Positions 60,723 through 64,000 of a stretch of DNA of 64,000 nucleotides are shown in pieces. Positions within the stretch are counted from its first letter, which is position 1; every line of letters starts with the position of its first letter. The DNA lies in the NCBI GenBank assembly GCA_005656395.1, contig SRSI01000010.1:1-64000 (forward strand), given 5' to 3'. Source of the DNA: Strongyloides papillosus (taxonomy: Eukaryota; Nematoda; Chromadorea; Rhabditida; Strongyloididae). The notes beneath the pieces are model-generated. The model saw only the letters and a list, made by a program, of their open reading frames with translations, made no database searches and was not told the origin of the DNA. The position numbers and the translations under genes were made by a program.

Positions 60723-61520
60723 TTACATATATGATTTACAAACTGATGGTACGGTAGTAAACGTTGATAATTCTTTACAAACAGCTTTTTCCATACCTGA
60801 ATAATAGGCATCCATATTAGCTTCACCATTTATTACAATCCAAGGAACAAAATTAAGTCCCGCAGCATATTGGCTTGTTACATTCCCTGCATTAGCCAAT
60901 AATTTTCTACCTTCTTTACCTTTAGCACATTCAGATAATCTAAAATATCGGTATTAAAAAAAGTAATAAAAATAATTATATGAAAACTGACAGATTAGCC
61001 ATTCCTTCATCCATTTTACTAAAACATTTTGAAGCAGCATCATCAATACTCGTTTTTTCTTGAATACAATGAATAATTGGAAAATGATCATTAAAATTTT
61101 TATAAATGTTTATAACGCAGTTTTGTAAGGCATTTAGTTGACATTCTAATTGACCATGCTGACAAACACAATTGAAATCGTCGTCAACCTCCTTACAATA
61201 GGCTTTACCAAAAGGAGTATAAGAAATGTCAACATCAATTTCATTTTCAAATTCAGAAACAAATCTAAGGAAGTAATAATCAAAGAAATTTGTCGTATCT
61301 GGGCAAAGAGATTCTCCAAATACTTGAACAGTAACTACTTTAGAATTTAAATTCAAATCACCATTTTTATTATGTCCGTAGTAGTTAGGTAACTACAAAT
61401 ATATGTAAATATAATATTTTTAAGTTTAAAAAACATACATCTAAAGCAGTTAATGCTCCATAGCATAAACAAAAAAGCAAATTAAAGAATACACATATGA
61501 AAAAAGATAAATGAACCATA
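60723..61520 (-). CDS. GILT-like thiol reductase, signal peptide frameshifted
   Basis: GILT reduces disulfides in lysosomes or in the extracellular space. Exon 1 is 61520-61439, exon 2 is 61392-60992, exon 3 is 60939-60723. The GILT signature CQHGQLECQLNALQNC is intact, the redox site is FGESLCPDT, and FVPWIVINGE marks the C-terminal thioredoxin part. The second Cys of CxxC is Thr here; other invertebrate GILT-like proteins also vary there. Exon 1 encodes a hydrophobic leader, but the ATG at 61520 and the hydrophobic frame are one base out of register across a run of seven A (61500-61506 on plus). With six A the leader would be in frame. So either a real loss of the signal, a consensus error in a homopolymer, or an unseen start. 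The rest of the gene shows no decay. Confidence 0.8.
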
Positions 61521-62106
61521 TCCAAAGTGTTAGTTAAATGAATGTGTTTACGATATTTGAAATGGATAAAATTTTATAGGAGTTTTTCAAAATAAAAACA
61601 ATTTCTATTTATTCAAAAATCTATAACATATTTTAATTAAAATTATTACTTGTTTATATGAAAATTTTGAAAATAACAATAATAATATTTCAGCAAACTA
61701 TTTTGATAGGCATTTTATGTATTAAGCTATCAAGGTATAAAAGAAGCAATTATTTGAATAAAAATAATAAGAAAGTTTGTAAATTAACATGATAAATCGT
61801 CATTCTTCTTCTTTTATAACAATAAATATTTATTACAGTCATATCTTGAACAAAGTGCTTAATTGCTATTTATTACTCTTTAATGCAAGTTGGGTTCCCG
61901 GATATGCTCACTTTATCATTTACCAACTTTATAATTATTATTAATTATATCTTTAACAATTGAATAATTTTAACTATTTATTTTACTTGCTTTAAAATTC
62001 TCTCTTTTCTGGGGAAACTATAGAAATGTAAATTTAAAATTTTTATTTTCTTATGCAGAAAATATTGGTGTAATGTGTATGAGAAGGTATCTTAAATAGT
62101 GTTACT
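61521..62106. other. Divergent intergenic region
   Basis: Between the minus-strand GILT-like gene and the plus-strand AGK gene, so it may be a shared promoter region. A less AT-rich patch at about 61850-61920 (GGGTTCCCGG) is the only visible feature. Confidence 0.5.
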
Positions 62107-63599
62107 ATGTTCGTAATTAATAAATTTAAGTCCATTGGAACAACTTTATATAATCACAAAAAAAAAGCTATTGTCGGTGCCTATTTATTGTATCTGGGTG
62201 GTGATTATTGCAATGATTTAATAAGGTAATTATTTGCTTTTATTTTATTTAGATTTTTAGAGATGCTAAAATTCGGAATTACTATGCTAAAGAGGCTGTA
62301 AAATATGGCAGAGTACCATGTAATGGAACGAAGCCACGTCGTTTAACAGTCCTTGTAAACAAAATGGCAAATGAAAGGAAAGTTTATGATAAGTTCAAGA
62401 CAAACGTTCTACCATTATTCAATCTTGCTGGTATTAAAGTAACAATAATTCATGCAAAAGATGCTGATGAAATGGAAGCTGTCGCATCAGCATTGGATCA
62501 TGAAGAAGCTGATTGCCTTTACGTTGTTGGCGGTGATGGCACACTATCAAGAGTTTTAACTGGAATTTACAAAAACAAAGATGGACCTCTCTTTCCAATA
62601 GGACATTTTCCTGGAGGAAATGATAACAAAGGTATTTTATCGCTAAGAAGAAATGTTTTTAAATCTCATGATGATGTTAGGTTATATTGTGAAAGTGGGA
62701 TGGCTGTTATTGAGGAAACAGTTGCTCCTGTCTTCCCAATAAAATGTGAAATATCAATTCCAGTTAAGAACGAACCTACTACAGATGACAATGAACATAA
62801 AGAAGATAAGGAAAATGAAGAAAAATTTGAGGTAAAAACATTATATTCAGTATCTGGTGTTAATGGTGGATGGTTTCCTATGGTTGAGGAACATAAGCAA
62901 AAATTATGGTATTTTTTTGGTACTAAACGATATTTCACTTATCTATGGGATGGATTAAAACGTTTCCCAGGGGAGATAGAAGTTAATGTAACCCATACAA
63001 AGTTTTGTCCAGGTTGTAAAAGGTGTTTACAAGATGTTGTGGTGGCTAAAATTGAAAAAAAGAAATTTGAAAGAGAACAAAATAACCGTTCAGTTAGTTG
63101 GTGGAGAAATCTTTTTGGTAGTGGTAGAAAATTAGGTGGAGAAAATCAGAATATTCCTAAAAGTTTTTCAAAAGAACCATTGGTTGTTAATGAAGAATGC
63201 GGTCTTCCATCGGATGAATGCATTGTTTCAAGTGGAATAGATTTAATTATAGAGAATGAAATTGGTTCAAAAGGAAATGGACTTAACTTTTTAATTGGTG
63301 GTAGTGGATATAATCGTTTTGAAGCAATTAAGGATGGATGGAACCGAACTTCTACTGGAGATGATTGTTTTAAATCTGTCAATGAAAAATTCTATAACGA
63401 AAAAGCATCCTTTAAAGCGAATACTTTAGAAATGACCTTAACTAAAATGCCAAACAAGTGGACTCAAATATGGGTTGCCGGAGAGAAGATAGATCTAACA
63501 GAAGATTTTAAGAAAGCTCTTGTTAAAATAGAAGCAACAAAACAAAAGTTTGATATGTATTTACCAAAAAACATACGACTGGATTTAAGCCAATTGTAA
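62107..63599 (+). CDS. agk: Acylglycerol kinase, mitochondrial (AGK)
   Basis: AGK phosphorylates mono- and diacylglycerol and is also part of the human TIM22 import complex. Exon 1 is 62107-62225, exon 2 is 62261-63599 (35-nt intron; 485 residues, human 422). The basic N-terminus plus hydrophobic stretch (HKKKAIVGAYLLYLGGDY) and DLIRDAKIRN aligns with the human mitochondrial anchor. The DAGK catalytic domain has LTVLVNKMANERK, then VVGGDGTLSRVLTG (GGDGT nucleotide motif) and FPIGHFPGGND. The acceptor at 62260 rather than at 62252 keeps the frame (AG|A GAT). A Cys-rich insertion (FCPGCKRCLQDV) near residue 265 and an acidic insertion (DNEHKEDKENEEKFE) near 200 are not in human AGK. The C-terminal third is otherwise family-like. 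Confidence 0.9.
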
Positions 63600-64000
63600 T
63601 TTGTTAGATGGTTATTAGATAAAATTATTTAGTAGTTAAAAGTTCTTGTTATGTTTTGTATATGAAATCAAAAATAAATTCGTAGTAAAATACTTAGAAA
63701 TTTCTTAATATTGAAAAATAAAGTACGTATTATTTGCGTATTTCTTTTATTTAACATAAAACAAAATCGTGATGTTATTACATAAATAGAATAATTAATT
63801 TCTCTAAAATATTTAAATTGATTTATTACAGTACAAATTGTGTTGAAAAAAAAACTTGTTTTACTATAAGTAATTGTCTTTTTTTTATCGTATTTGTATG
63901 ATATTTAATAAAAAGTATGTATCATTTTAAGTAGAGATAAATCAAATAAAAAAGAAATCAAATAACTTAAAAATGTTCGATTGTGGAAAATATTGCATAT
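63600..64000. other. AT-rich 3' flank
   Basis: 3' region of AGK to the window end; no feature recognised. Confidence 0.6.

Overview
The window reads as a nematode nuclear genome of the Strongyloides type. It is extremely AT-rich, has few and mostly very short introns (35-90 nt), many single-exon genes, TTTTAG/TTTCAG-like sites just upstream of several start codons (candidate spliced-leader acceptors), and nematode families: a cuticle collagen, an astacin with a ShKT tail, a GILT thiol reductase, a RDE-4-like dsRNA-binding protein and an UNC-103/ERG channel. Genus-level placement is inference from base composition and gene style.

Left part (1-9.5 kb): a GC-richer, frameshifted relic of the kinetochore gene zwilch with a tandemly duplicated 3' end; two TFIIA-gamma paralogues on the minus strand, one with an intron and one without; and the WD40 protein AAMP. 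Next (9.5-20.5 kb) comes a segmental duplication around Enhancer of Polycomb: two apparently intact copies, one internally deleted copy between them, and two kinds of conserved small elements that look like structured RNAs. One has two copies with a base-paired closing stem. The other has four copies with a small stem-loop followed by an Sm-site-like ATTTTGGAA.

Middle (22-35 kb): SMG-6, the NMD endonuclease, with a possible 90-nt cassette exon; a coiled-coil protein of unknown function; a RDE-4-like protein with possible small ORFs at its 3' end; and the DEAH-box helicase DHX35. A 10-kb AT-rich stretch follows, with one convincing 43-residue small gene, some orphan ORF fragments and hairpins. 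It ends at the UNC-103 (ERG-type K+ channel) gene, which has three alternative first exons, all in phase, none encoding a PAS domain.

Right part (51-64 kb): an astacin metalloprotease, ERMP1 (ER M28 peptidase), a candidate small secreted peptide, a cuticle collagen, a GILT-like gene with a one-base frameshift in its signal peptide, and mitochondrial acylglycerol kinase. The genes are mostly unrelated housekeeping and nematode-specific genes. Shared themes are RNA metabolism (SMG-6, DHX35, RDE-4-like) and chromatin/transcription (EPC, TFIIA-gamma). No viral, transposon, rRNA, tRNA or CRISPR feature was recognised. All exon models here are read by eye from splice motifs and reading phase.
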